This document shows positions 44,640 through 52,929 of a stretch of DNA of 64,000 bases, piece after piece. Made by a program: the position numbers and the translations under genes. Source of the stretch: Hymenobacter rubripertinctus. Lineage in GTDB: Bacteria > Bacteroidota > Bacteroidia > Cytophagales > Hymenobacteraceae. The stretch lies in the NCBI RefSeq assembly GCF_003583925.1, contig NZ_QYCN01000008.1:1-64000 (forward strand). The letters are read 5' to 3'. Below the pieces are notes generated by a model. It did not search any database and had not been told where the DNA came from. It saw only the letters and a list, made by a program, of their open reading frames with translations. The stretch's first letter is position 1, and every line of letters starts with the position of its first letter.

Positions 44640-46526
44640 TTACCGCACATCCCAGCGGTAGAGCCGCAGGGAGCCCGCCTGGGCCAGCAGAGTCATGTGC
44701 TGGCGCGCGGGCAAGTCGGCCCCGGCATCAATGATCTTCCTTACTTTGGGCTTCGCGCGCTGGGCCGCCAGCAAGTCCGGGGTCTCGTAGTAGCGCTGGT
44801 CGTAGAGCACCAGGAGGGGTTTTTGCGCGGCCCGCAGGCGGCTCCGCAGGGCCGGCGTAGGCCCCTGTGGCATAAAAATGCTCCGGAGCTCCACCAAGTG
44901 TTCGGGCGGAGTGCGCGACATTTTACTGGCCATCAGGGGCAGATTGGTGCGCAGGGCCAGTTGGTAGGCGTGCAGGGAATGCGGGTCGTCATCGTCCAGC
45001 GTCAGCTCCAGATCTTCGGTACCCACGTGAAAGTAGGGAACGGGGAGAATGGCCTGGTATTGCCCGGGTTGAACGCTTCTAAGCAGTTGACTGATTTCTG
45101 GCGTGTACCGGGCGTTGGTCAGGGAGTTGGGCACGGTGTGGCGGTAGTGCTTCACGGCATCACGCGTATCAACAACGACCAGTAGCACCAGGCCCACAGC
45201 CACCAGCCAGCGGCCGGTCCAGCGGTTGCTGAGCAGCCAGAAATCCAGGCCCGCGAGCACCAGCAGGTTGGCCGCCCAGAAAAACACCCAGGAAAAGCGG
45301 GCGAGCACCCGAAACTGCGTAGTAATGGCGCTTATCTTCTGCGCGTAAAAAAACAGGTTCAGGTAGTTATGAATCGTGTAGGCCCCATTGTTGAGATTGT
45401 ACACCGTACCCACGGAAATCAGCAGGCTGATAAGGGCGGCCCCCAGCAGCAGACCCAGAAAGGGCCACCAGACGCTCCCTCTCCAGCCAGTCCAGAAGGC
45501 GCGGCCGGCGGCCGGGCGCACCGCCCACACGGCCGCGTACAGCGTCAGGGCAAACAGCACAAATGCCCCCAGGTAGGCCCCCGATTCGAAGCTGGGCTGG
45601 TCGCGGGCTTCAACCCAGAACCGTACGGCGTTGTACTCCGGCGACCGAAACAGAGCCGACACCTGTAATTTCCAGGGCTCGTAGTTAAAGCCCGTCGCGC
45701 CTTTACTACGCAGATGGTAGTACCCATCCACGGCCCGCACAATCAGCAGGCACGTGAGAGCGGGAACCAGGGTGAGTACGGCCCCGGCCAGCGCGAGCGG
45801 GCGCCGCGTGAGCCAGCGCCCGCGCGGCAGCAGCCACCACGCGAAAAAACCACCCGTCACGACGGCCAGCAGCGGCAGGTAGTACAAATGAATCAGGCCC
45901 GCTAATACGAAGCCGCCGACCAGGCCCGCTACCCAACGGCCAATCGGCCGGCCGGCCCCGGCCCGCTCGTGCAGGTTGAGCACCCCCCAGATAGCCAGTA
46001 GTAGCACCCAGCTATACGACAGGTTGAAGTGGCCGAACAGCAGGCGGCTGGCCTGCGGACTGAGCCACGGCAGCGTAACGGCAAACACTACCACCAGCCC
46101 CCAGTGGCGCAGCAGGCGGCGCAGAATAGCCGTCAGCAATACCGTACTCAGCAGAAATCCGCTTACCAGCAGCCAGTGGTATACATCCAGGGCGTAGGGG
46201 CGCAGATCGGTCAGGTAATGCGACCAGAGCCGGACCGGCACGGCCAGCAGGGGCGTATTATCGGTGTAGAAGAGGTAATCCCCGTAGGGATAGTTCATCA
46301 TGCTGAACCAGCGCAGCCCATTCGCCCAGGGCTGCTGCACGTAGGCCTGGAAAGTGTAGTAATTCTTTGCCCCGTCGTTAATATCGACCAACAGATGCTG
46401 ACCGGGCTCCAGCAGCAGCCCTTTGAAAGCCCGCAGAACCAATAGAACCTGCAAGCCCAGAGCCAAGGCGACCAACAGGCCGCGGGAAGGCTGCCAGGAA
46501 CGGACGGCCGCCAGTGAAAAGCGCAT
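44640..46526 (-). CDS. multi-span membrane protein, GT-C-like
   Basis: 628 residues. About ten to twelve hydrophobic segments span residues 20-450, with an acidic first periplasmic loop (HLLVDINDGAKNYYTFQAYV). A soluble C-terminal part (about 460-628: GQYQAILPVPYFHVGTEDLE) is paralogous to the protein at 36414-38714 (FQAILPLPYFNKGSDKIDL), though this copy lacks the last jelly-roll module. Probably an envelope-glycan glycosyltransferase or flippase-like protein; no reaction can be assigned. Confidence 0.8.
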   Translation of the reverse strand: MRFSLAAVRSWQPSRGLLVALALGLQVLLVLRAFKGLLLEPGQHLLVDINDGAKNYYTFQAYVQQPWANGLRWFSMMNYPYGDYLFYTDNTPLLAVPVRLWSHYLTDLRPYALDVYHWLLVSGFLLSTVLLTAILRRLLRHWGLVVVFAVTLPWLSPQASRLLFGHFNLSYSWVLLLAIWGVLNLHERAGAGRPIGRWVAGLVGGFVLAGLIHLYYLPLLAVVTGGFFAWWLLPRGRWLTRRPLALAGAVLTLVPALTCLLIVRAVDGYYHLRSKGATGFNYEPWKLQVSALFRSPEYNAVRFWVEARDQPSFESGAYLGAFVLFALTLYAAVWAVRPAAGRAFWTGWRGSVWWPFLGLLLGAALISLLISVGTVYNLNNGAYTIHNYLNLFFYAQKISAITTQFRVLARFSWVFFWAANLLVLAGLDFWLLSNRWTGRWLVAVGLVLLVVVDTRDAVKHYRHTVPNSLTNARYTPEISQLLRSVQPGQYQAILPVPYFHVGTEDLELTLDDDDPHSLHAYQLALRTNLPLMASKMSRTPPEHLVELRSIFMPQGPTPALRSRLRAAQKPLLVLYDQRYYETPDLLAAQRAKPKVRKIIDAGADLPARQHMTLLAQAGSLRLYRWDVR

Positions 46527-46591
46527 AAGAAGAGTGACGAAGCCGGGACGGCTGTGGCAGATTTCGGACGGCCCCCATTGGTGGGGCGAGC

Positions 46592-46599
46592 CAAAGATA
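46592..46599 (-). promoter_or_regulatory. -7 element of the GT-C-like gene
   Basis: On the minus strand TATCTTTG, a perfect TAnnTTTG, 65 nt upstream of the ATG at 46526 and just beyond the end of the deacetylase gene. Confidence 0.55.
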
Positions 46600-46610
46600 G
46601 CCTGCCGCCC

Positions 46611-47864
46611 TTAACGGGCGACTTCTACACGGCATAGTCGCCGTTGTCCGCCGGCGCGCAATTCGGCGAAGTAGACGCCCGTTGCCGGGAAACGTTGCAG
46701 GTCCAGCCACTGCTCGTGGCGGCCGGCGGTTTGGGTGCTGCCCTGTTGCAGTTCCTGCACCACCCGCCCCTGGATGTCCAGAATGCGTAACCAGACCGCT
46801 TCCTGCACCGGCAGCTGGTAGGCCAGCACCCCCGATACCGTCACTGGGTTCGGATAGCAGGGTTCCAGCACCAGCTTGCTCGCGTCGGCTTCGTCCTCGT
46901 CCGACGTGGCGGCCGGAGCGGGAGCAGTGGGCCGCAGCACCGTGCCCGTCTGGTGCTTCACCTGCGCGTACTGGCGGCCGATAAACTTCAGATGCTTTTC
47001 GTCCCAGGCACCCGGATACCCGGCGGCATCCATCGTCTGGCAGTAGGCCCGGTACACCTGCATTTGCCAGCTCTGCTGGGTTACCGTCAGGTTCGTCGGG
47101 TTGCGCATGATGGTGTAGCCGGCGTACTGAAAATAGCGGCACTCCACCTGCCTGGTTGCCTCCAGGGCCAGCAGTCCAGCCAACCGATGGTCGGAATGGT
47201 CGATGGGATTGACCCGCTCGTCAGGTTGGGGGCAATGAATGGTCAGCCGCCCCGCCTCCACGGCCTCGTAGGCCAGCAGCGCCCGGATGGTCTGGCTGAG
47301 TTCTTCCCAGGAAGTATACGCCGCGCCACCATCCAGCGGCTTGATAGCTTTTCCGGCCTCCCGCAGCTGTTTCAGGCTTTGGCCGCCACCGCGCACGAGG
47401 CCCTTGCCATCTACCCCGCCGTCGGGCAGGTGCAGGTAGCAGGAAATGGTATTCTGGTAACGGTGCGTTTCGATGCTATGGCCGTTTACCACGATGGTTG
47501 CGGCGGTCGAAACAACAGCTCCCGGGGTGGCCGTCGGACCCAGGTCCACGGCCTTGCGCACCGACGCCAGATGCCCGGCTTCGCGGCCGCGCCAATACGT
47601 ATCCGATGGTTCGTTGGCCTGCCCGCCGGTCAGGCAGATCAGCACCACCTTACGGCGGCTATGCTGAGCTTCCGCGCAAACGGCCGCCCCCATAAACAAC
47701 TGCCAGTCATCCGGGTGAGCGGTAATCACAACCGTCCATTTGGTAGCAGGAGACTGGCCTGCACTGGCCCCGCTTCCAGCACCGGAACCAGTTTGAGCGC
47801 GGCTGCTCAGCGGACACAGGCCAACCAGGCCAAGCAGGAAAACCCAGAGTAGCAATGCGCGCAT
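46611..47864 (-). CDS. PIG-L family deacetylase with T9SS sorting domain
   Basis: 417 residues. Signal peptide MRALLLWVFLLGLVGLC...SRAQ. A LmbE/PIG-L domain (about 42-290) starts with the Zn-binding TAHPDDWQLFMGAAV and contains the HSDHRLAG His-bearing motif, so hydrolysis of an N-acetyl group from a sugar is likely. A C-terminal type A sorting domain (LEPCYPNPVTVSGVLAY, FPATGVYFAELRAGGQRRLC) exports it by T9SS to the surface. A cell-surface deacetylase fits the surrounding glycan genes. Confidence 0.92.
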   Translation of the reverse strand: MRALLLWVFLLGLVGLCPLSSRAQTGSGAGSGASAGQSPATKWTVVITAHPDDWQLFMGAAVCAEAQHSRRKVVLICLTGGQANEPSDTYWRGREAGHLASVRKAVDLGPTATPGAVVSTAATIVVNGHSIETHRYQNTISCYLHLPDGGVDGKGLVRGGGQSLKQLREAGKAIKPLDGGAAYTSWEELSQTIRALLAYEAVEAGRLTIHCPQPDERVNPIDHSDHRLAGLLALEATRQVECRYFQYAGYTIMRNPTNLTVTQQSWQMQVYRAYCQTMDAAGYPGAWDEKHLKFIGRQYAQVKHQTGTVLRPTAPAPAATSDEDEADASKLVLEPCYPNPVTVSGVLAYQLPVQEAVWLRILDIQGRVVQELQQGSTQTAGRHEQWLDLQRFPATGVYFAELRAGGQRRLCRVEVAR

Positions 47865-47902
47865 TCAGCAGCCAGGAAAGCAGGCGGGAGTACCTGCTTT
47901 TC

Positions 47903-47910
47903 CAAAGTTA
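47903..47910 (-). promoter_or_regulatory. -7 element of the PIG-L gene
   Basis: On the minus strand TAACTTTG, a perfect TAnnTTTG, 38 nt upstream of the ATG at 47864. Confidence 0.5.
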
Positions 47911-47960
47911 GCAGGCTGCCGCAGATAACCGCGCTGGTTATACTTTTCTTAGATAAACCG

Positions 47961-49403
47961 TTAGTCCAGCCGGCCCAACACGGTTTCCAGATCGGCCAAC
48001 GATATTTCCGCGAAGCGCAACGTATCGGGCACCACGCCGGGCAGGGGAGCCTGCCGGGCCAGCAAGGGCATCCCGTTCTCGTAGCGCATCCCGATGACGG
48101 TGCTCCCGGCCGGGACGGCCATGAACTGGTAGCCGCCGGCCTGGGCATTGGCGGCCAGTACAATGCGCCGGCCTGGCACCAGCACGCGCACGGCGGTTTG
48201 GCTGCTAGTCCCGAAGGCCGGCACGAACAACGGGGCCGCCGCGCCCTGCCACGGCCGGCCGGCCGCCAGCCAGCCCAGCCGGGTGGGCCGGAGCGCGTTG
48301 GGGGCGGCCGCCAGCTCGTCCGGTTCGCTTGCCTCGTCTTCCCCGGCCGGACTGTCTGGGGCCGGCTCGGGAGCCGTGGCCGCGCCTGGCTGGAACCGGA
48401 ACCGGATGGGCAGCACCAGCTTCACCTTCACAAAATGACCGTCCTGCTGGCCGGGCGTCCAGTGGCCGGAAGTCTGGCGGAGCACCCGCAGCACCTCGTC
48501 GTCGCACCCGTCGCCGAGGCCGCGCACGATGCGGGGCTGCACCACGCGGCCGCTCTCATCCACCACAAACGAGGCGAATACCAGCCCTTCGGTGTGGTTT
48601 TCCTGGGCCTGGCGGGGATACCGAATCAGCTTGTTGATATCGGCCGGCCCCTGGCCGTAGCGGGGCATCCGCTGGGCGGTGGTCAGGATTTGCTCGGACA
48701 CGGCCGGGGCGGCTTCGCCCTCAGCCCAGCGCACCATGGCCCCGCTGCCGGACGCCTGCCCATAAAAGAGGGGCGTATTGCGCGCGCGGCCGGCCAGCTC
48801 CAGCTGAAAGCCCCGGCCCTTGGCCAGGCCCAGCTGCTGGCCATTGGCAGTGGCGCGCACCAACACGGCCGCGCTGAGTTCGAGCGGAGCGCCGGCCGCA
48901 GTTTCGGTCAGCAGGTTGGAAAGCAGCATCGACGAGCCGGAGTAGCACTCTTTCAGCTCCACCCACACGGCCCCGGTAACGGCCTGCTGGCGGCTGTTGA
49001 CCAAGGCATTGGCTGGAATCCGGACCACCGTTCCCTGCTGCCCACGCACCTCGGCGGCTTTGGTAGGGTCAATTTCGAAGTACTCGCTGGGTTGCAGCGT
49101 CAGGTCCTGGAGGCGGGGCTCGGCCGGCGGGGTGCCGGTGGCCGATGCGGGCGGGCGCATGCTGCGCTTGTACACAACCAGCGGGGCGCGGCGGCTGGTG
49201 GGCTTTTCCACCCGGTGCCAGTCGCGCTTCACGGGGGCATTGGCCAGGGGCGTATCGAGCGAGTCGTAGGCCAGCGTATCGGCCAGGGCGGGCGCGGTGG
49301 GCGCTGGCGTAGGGGGCTGGGCCGGGCGCTCCTGCTGGCAGGCCGTCAACAGCCCGCCACTCAACAGCACAGGCAACCAACGGCTCGGAAAACGGATAGA
49401 CAT
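47961..49403 (-). CDS. lipoprotein with TonB C-terminal domain
   Basis: 480 residues. MSIRFPSRWLPVLLSGGLLT with lipobox LTAC: a lipoprotein, not the inner-membrane span of classical TonB. A beta-rich region follows (about 100-240: YFEIDPTKAAEVRGQQGTVV, VWVELKECYSG). A TonB_C domain (about 250-345: YPRQAQENHTEGLVFASFVV, DESGRVVQPRIVRGLG, LPIRF) and a 130-residue C-terminal part (VPGRRIVLAANAQAGGYQFM) complete it. A lipid-anchored TonB_C protein cannot transduce energy in the usual way. The frame opens at 49445; the signal fixes the start. Confidence 0.8.
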   Translation of the reverse strand: MSIRFPSRWLPVLLSGGLLTACQQERPAQPPTPAPTAPALADTLAYDSLDTPLANAPVKRDWHRVEKPTSRRAPLVVYKRSMRPPASATGTPPAEPRLQDLTLQPSEYFEIDPTKAAEVRGQQGTVVRIPANALVNSRQQAVTGAVWVELKECYSGSSMLLSNLLTETAAGAPLELSAAVLVRATANGQQLGLAKGRGFQLELAGRARNTPLFYGQASGSGAMVRWAEGEAAPAVSEQILTTAQRMPRYGQGPADINKLIRYPRQAQENHTEGLVFASFVVDESGRVVQPRIVRGLGDGCDDEVLRVLRQTSGHWTPGQQDGHFVKVKLVLPIRFRFQPGAATAPEPAPDSPAGEDEASEPDELAAAPNALRPTRLGWLAAGRPWQGAAAPLFVPAFGTSSQTAVRVLVPGRRIVLAANAQAGGYQFMAVPAGSTVIGMRYENGMPLLARQAPLPGVVPDTLRFAEISLADLETVLGRLD

Positions 49404-49520
49404 GGGGAAGCGGGGCAAAACGGAGGTAATGGCCGAAATTCGCATTTTTCCGGCAGAAAACCGGACGGAAGCCTGTTTACTTGGCCGCCCCGCGCCGGGT
49501 TGCGGTTTGGCACCTACGAA

Positions 49521-49548
49521 AACGAGACGCCCGGGTGGGCGTCTCGTT
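49521..49548 (-). terminator. Rho-independent terminator downstream of the DPP-IV gene
   Basis: A perfect 12-bp stem (AACGAGACGCCC, 49521-49532, with 49537-49548) has a 4-nt loop. On the minus strand it is followed by a TTTT run. Confidence 0.8.
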
Positions 49549-49585
49549 GCAGGAATATCCGTTTTTTGGGCCGGCCCCTGGTAGC

Positions 49586-51811
49586 TTACAGGTTCTGGAG
49601 CACGAAATTGGTCATCTGGCGGTAGAGGTGCAGGCGGGTGTTGCCGCCGTAGATGCCGTGGTTGCGGTTGGGGTAGTACAGGGTCTGATAGTCCTTGTTG
49701 GCCTTAATCATGGCGTCCACGAAGGCCACCGAGTTCTGGAAATGCACGTTGTCGTCGCCGGTACCGTGCACCAGCAGCAGCTTGCCCGTGAGCTGGCCGG
49801 CGAACTGCACGGGCGAGTTGTCGTCGTAGCCCTGGGGGTTTTGCTGGGGCGTTTTCAGGAACCGCTCGGTATACACCGAGTCGTAGTAGCGCCAGTTGGT
49901 GACCGGGGCCACGGCCACGCCCATCTTGAACAGGTCGGCGTTTTTGGTGAGGGCCAGCGTGGTCATGTAGCCCCCGAAGCTCCAGCCCCAGATGCCAATG
50001 CGCGCCTTATCCACGTAGGGCAGGGTACCGAAGTAGCGGGCCGCCGCCGCCTGGTCCTGGGTTTCAAGCTTGCCCAGGTTGGCGTAGGTACTCTTTTTGA
50101 AAGCCGCGCCCCGGGCACCGGTGCCCCGGTTATCCACGCTCACGATGATGTAGCCGCGCTCGGCCAGCAGCTGGTGCCAGAGGTAGTTGGTGAAGGCAAT
50201 GCCGCCGCCGGCGTCGTCCTTCACCGTTTGGGAGCCCGGGCCGCCGTACACGTATAGCAGCACGGGGTACTTTTTGGCGGGGTCGAAGTTGGCGGGCTTG
50301 AGCACCGAGGCGTTCAAGTCCACACCCTCATCCGTTTTGAAGTTGATAAACTCCAGCTTGCCCAAGTTGTATTCCGCGAGCTTCCGGCGCAGCTTGTCGT
50401 TGTCTTCGAGCACCTTCACCAGCTGGCCGTTCTGGCCGTTGCGCAGGCTCACCACCTGGGGCTGCCCGGCCTCGGAGTGGTAGTTGAGGTAGTATTTGGT
50501 GTCGGGGCTCAGGTTCACCACATCCGTACCGTTGCCGGCTTCGCTGAGCCGGACCTTCTTGCGGCCCTTCAGATCCACGCGGTACAAATGGCGCTGCAAG
50601 GGCGAGGCCTCGGTGCTGGTGAAGTACACCTCGCCTTTCTTCTCGTTAAAACCCTCAATACTGGCAATTTCCCAGTTGCCCTTCGTGAGCTGGCGCACCA
50701 GCTGGCCCTTCATGTCGTAGAGGTAGAGGTGGCGGTAGCCGTCCTTCTCGCTCGTGAACAGGAACTGCTTGCCGCCTTCGAGGTAGCGCAAATCGTCGTT
50801 TACCTCCACATAAGCCGCATCGGTATCGGTCAACACCACGTCGGCTTTGCCGGTGCGGGCGTCGGCATGCAGAATTTCGAGCTGGTTCTGGAGCCGGTTC
50901 ATGCGCCGGATGCTGAGCAGGTTCGGCGTCTGGGTCCAGAGGATGCGCGGCAGGTACTGGTCGGCTTCGGGGCCCACGTCCATCTGCACGGTCTGGCCGC
51001 CGGCCACCTCGTACACGCTCACGCCCACGGTCGAGTTCTTCTCGCCGGCCTTGGGGTACTTGAAGCGGTAATCGGTGGGGTAGAGCGCGCCCCACTCCTG
51101 CATGTTGTACTCGGGCACGGCCGTTTCATCGAAGCGGTAAAACGCCACCTGCCGCGAGTCGGGCGACCATTGGAAGCCCTGGGCAAACTCGAATTCCTCC
51201 TCGTACACCCAGTCGGTGCCCCCGTTGATAATTTTGTTCAGCGCCCCGTCGGTGGTCACGGCCGTTTCCTGCATCGTGGCCAGGTCGGTCACGAACAGGT
51301 TGTTGTCGCGCACGAAGGCCACGCGCTTGCCATCGGGCGAAAATGTGGCGTAGAGCTGCTTGCCAGCCGTTTTGGTCAGGGGCGTGAGGTACTGGGTGGT
51401 GCGGTCATAAACGAAGAAGTTCGACTTGCTGCTGCGCCGGTAGATGGGCTCGGTGTCGGTGCTGAACAGGATTTTGGTTTCGTCGGCGTTGAAGCTGTAA
51501 CCGTCCACCGGCAGGGGCTGGGTCGAGCCGGGCTGCATCAGTTTCTGGCCCGCTACCAGCGTCTGCACGGGCTGGCCGGTGGTCACGTCGTGCTGCACCA
51601 GGTCGCCCTTGCTCAGGGAGGAATAGTAGCGGCCGTCCTTCATCCAGTTGAAGCCGGGCACCGATTTGGCGGCGAACGTGCCCTTCTGCCAGATGTCTTC
51701 GAGGGTGATACCGGGCTTTTGCTGGGCGAAGGCCGCCGGGGCGGTGGCGGGCAGCAGCACGGGGCTGGCGGTGGTCAGCAGCAGGGCCAGGCCCAGGGAA
51801 CGTAACTTCAT
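49586..51811 (-). CDS. dipeptidyl-peptidase IV family serine peptidase
   Basis: 741 residues, secreted (signal MKLRSLGLALLLTTASPVLL...FAQ). The N-terminal beta-propeller of the DPP IV family (about 30-480) includes the DWVYEEEFEF double-Glu motif that binds the substrate N-terminus. The C-terminal alpha/beta hydrolase has nucleophile Ser in GWSFGGY, Asp in HGTGDDNVH and His in NRNHGIYG. Cleaves Xaa-Pro dipeptides in the periplasm. The frame runs open to 52531 on the opposite strand of the next gene; ATG 51811 is set by the signal peptide and the normal family length. Confidence 0.95.
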   Translation of the reverse strand: MKLRSLGLALLLTTASPVLLPATAPAAFAQQKPGITLEDIWQKGTFAAKSVPGFNWMKDGRYYSSLSKGDLVQHDVTTGQPVQTLVAGQKLMQPGSTQPLPVDGYSFNADETKILFSTDTEPIYRRSSKSNFFVYDRTTQYLTPLTKTAGKQLYATFSPDGKRVAFVRDNNLFVTDLATMQETAVTTDGALNKIINGGTDWVYEEEFEFAQGFQWSPDSRQVAFYRFDETAVPEYNMQEWGALYPTDYRFKYPKAGEKNSTVGVSVYEVAGGQTVQMDVGPEADQYLPRILWTQTPNLLSIRRMNRLQNQLEILHADARTGKADVVLTDTDAAYVEVNDDLRYLEGGKQFLFTSEKDGYRHLYLYDMKGQLVRQLTKGNWEIASIEGFNEKKGEVYFTSTEASPLQRHLYRVDLKGRKKVRLSEAGNGTDVVNLSPDTKYYLNYHSEAGQPQVVSLRNGQNGQLVKVLEDNDKLRRKLAEYNLGKLEFINFKTDEGVDLNASVLKPANFDPAKKYPVLLYVYGGPGSQTVKDDAGGGIAFTNYLWHQLLAERGYIIVSVDNRGTGARGAAFKKSTYANLGKLETQDQAAAARYFGTLPYVDKARIGIWGWSFGGYMTTLALTKNADLFKMGVAVAPVTNWRYYDSVYTERFLKTPQQNPQGYDDNSPVQFAGQLTGKLLLVHGTGDDNVHFQNSVAFVDAMIKANKDYQTLYYPNRNHGIYGGNTRLHLYRQMTNFVLQNL

Positions 51812-51910
51812 GCGGGGAGTAATGAAATGTCGGCGGGAATCTGGCGTTAAGGTAGGAAATGAGTGGCGCAAGGTTGCACTGGCCGCCGCCCAACTCCTCC
51901 GCTTCCCTCC

Positions 51911-51918
51911 TATCTTTA
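51911..51918 (+). promoter_or_regulatory. candidate -7 element, seven nt from an ATG
   Basis: TATCTTTA (one mismatch to TAnnTTTG) is followed by CCCCCCT and then the ATG at 51926, so the lipoprotein mRNA could be leaderless or nearly so. Confidence 0.4.
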
Positions 51919-51925
51919 CCCCCCT

Positions 51926-52852
51926 ATGCCCCGCTACCTGCTCCTGCTTCCGGCTTTGGCCGCCCTGCTGCTCACCGCCTGTGAACCGGCCCTCCAGCCC
52001 GGCCCCCGCGTAGAATTCGTGGGTAGCACCCGTTTCAACACCACCGACCGCCGCCTGACCACCCCCGGCGACACCGTGGCCAACCGCGTGTACGGCGAGG
52101 CCGACGGCAGCGCCCTTGCCCGCCTGCAAATCACGGTCGACTACGAGCCGGTGCCAGAGCCCATCATCTACGACCCCATCAAGACCCCCGACAAGCGCAC
52201 GTTCACCTACCTGGATATGGCGATACCCGATGCGGGGAAGGAGCAATTTGCTTTCCAGAGCGTGCAGCCCACCCGTACCACGGCCGGCCAGGAGGTCTGG
52301 CATTACAAGTTCACGGATGCCGAAGGCCTCACCGGCGTCCGCAGCCTGCGCCTGCGCCTGGGCCGCACCGATTCGGCCGCCGCTTACCATAGCTATACCG
52401 TAACGGTGCAGGCTCCCGGAGATAAGCGCCGCCGTTTCCTGGCCCTGCGCGAAGGGCTGACGCTCCCCGATTTCTCCGTTATCGACCTGCCCCAGAACCG
52501 GCCGCTGATCGACCTGGTCTACGTTCCGCAAACCGGCACTGCGGCCCCCACTTTCGCCACGGCTACCGACGCCGTGCTGGGGCTGCTATGGCCGAATGCC
52601 CGGGCCACGCTCATCCGCAACACCCCCCTCACCAGCGTCGAGTTTGCGGCGGCCGGCACCACGGCCGCCCTCACTACCGCCTTCAACAACGGCACCTCCT
52701 TCGCCCCCCGCCCCACCAGCACCGGCGCCCTGAAGGAAGGCCAGGTTATGGCGTTCCTGACGCCCGGTGATAAATACGGCCTCCTGCTGGTGCAAACCAT
52801 CGTCAGCACCGGCATCCGCTCAGTAGTAGTGCAAGTCAGGATCAGCAAGTAG
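51926..52852 (+). CDS. lipoprotein of unknown function
   Basis: 308 residues: MPRYLLLLPALAALLLTAC is a lipoprotein signal. The mature protein has beta-rich segments (RVEFVGSTRFNTTDRRLTTP, LQITVDYEPVPEPIIYDP, SLRLRLGRTDS, HSYTVTVQAPG). The C-terminal ~100 residues (FATATDAVLGLLWPNA...YGLLLVQTIVSTGIRSVVVQ) look like a separate domain. No named family recognised. Divergent from the peptidase gene. Confidence 0.75.
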   Translation: MPRYLLLLPALAALLLTACEPALQPGPRVEFVGSTRFNTTDRRLTTPGDTVANRVYGEADGSALARLQITVDYEPVPEPIIYDPIKTPDKRTFTYLDMAIPDAGKEQFAFQSVQPTRTTAGQEVWHYKFTDAEGLTGVRSLRLRLGRTDSAAAYHSYTVTVQAPGDKRRRFLALREGLTLPDFSVIDLPQNRPLIDLVYVPQTGTAAPTFATATDAVLGLLWPNARATLIRNTPLTSVEFAAAGTTAALTTAFNNGTSFAPRPTSTGALKEGQVMAFLTPGDKYGLLLVQTIVSTGIRSVVVQVRISK

Positions 52853-52861
52853 CCTTCCGGC

Positions 52862-52913
52862 ATAACCCGCCCGGCCCGCCCTCCGAATGCGGAGAGCGGG
52901 CCGGGCGGGTTAT
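52862..52913. terminator. bidirectional terminator, 18-bp perfect stem
   Basis: Arms 52862-52879 and 52896-52913 (ATAACCCGCCCGGCCCGC) are exact reverse complements, with an inner CTCCG/CGGAG pair. It lies between the convergent lipoprotein and porin genes. Confidence 0.85.
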
Positions 52914-52929
52914 AGCAGCTGCCGTGCTG

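Noticed and set aside
51812-52531. 240-residue N-terminal extension of the DPP-IV frame
   Set aside because: It runs antisense through a lipoprotein gene; the signal peptide at 51811 marks the true start.
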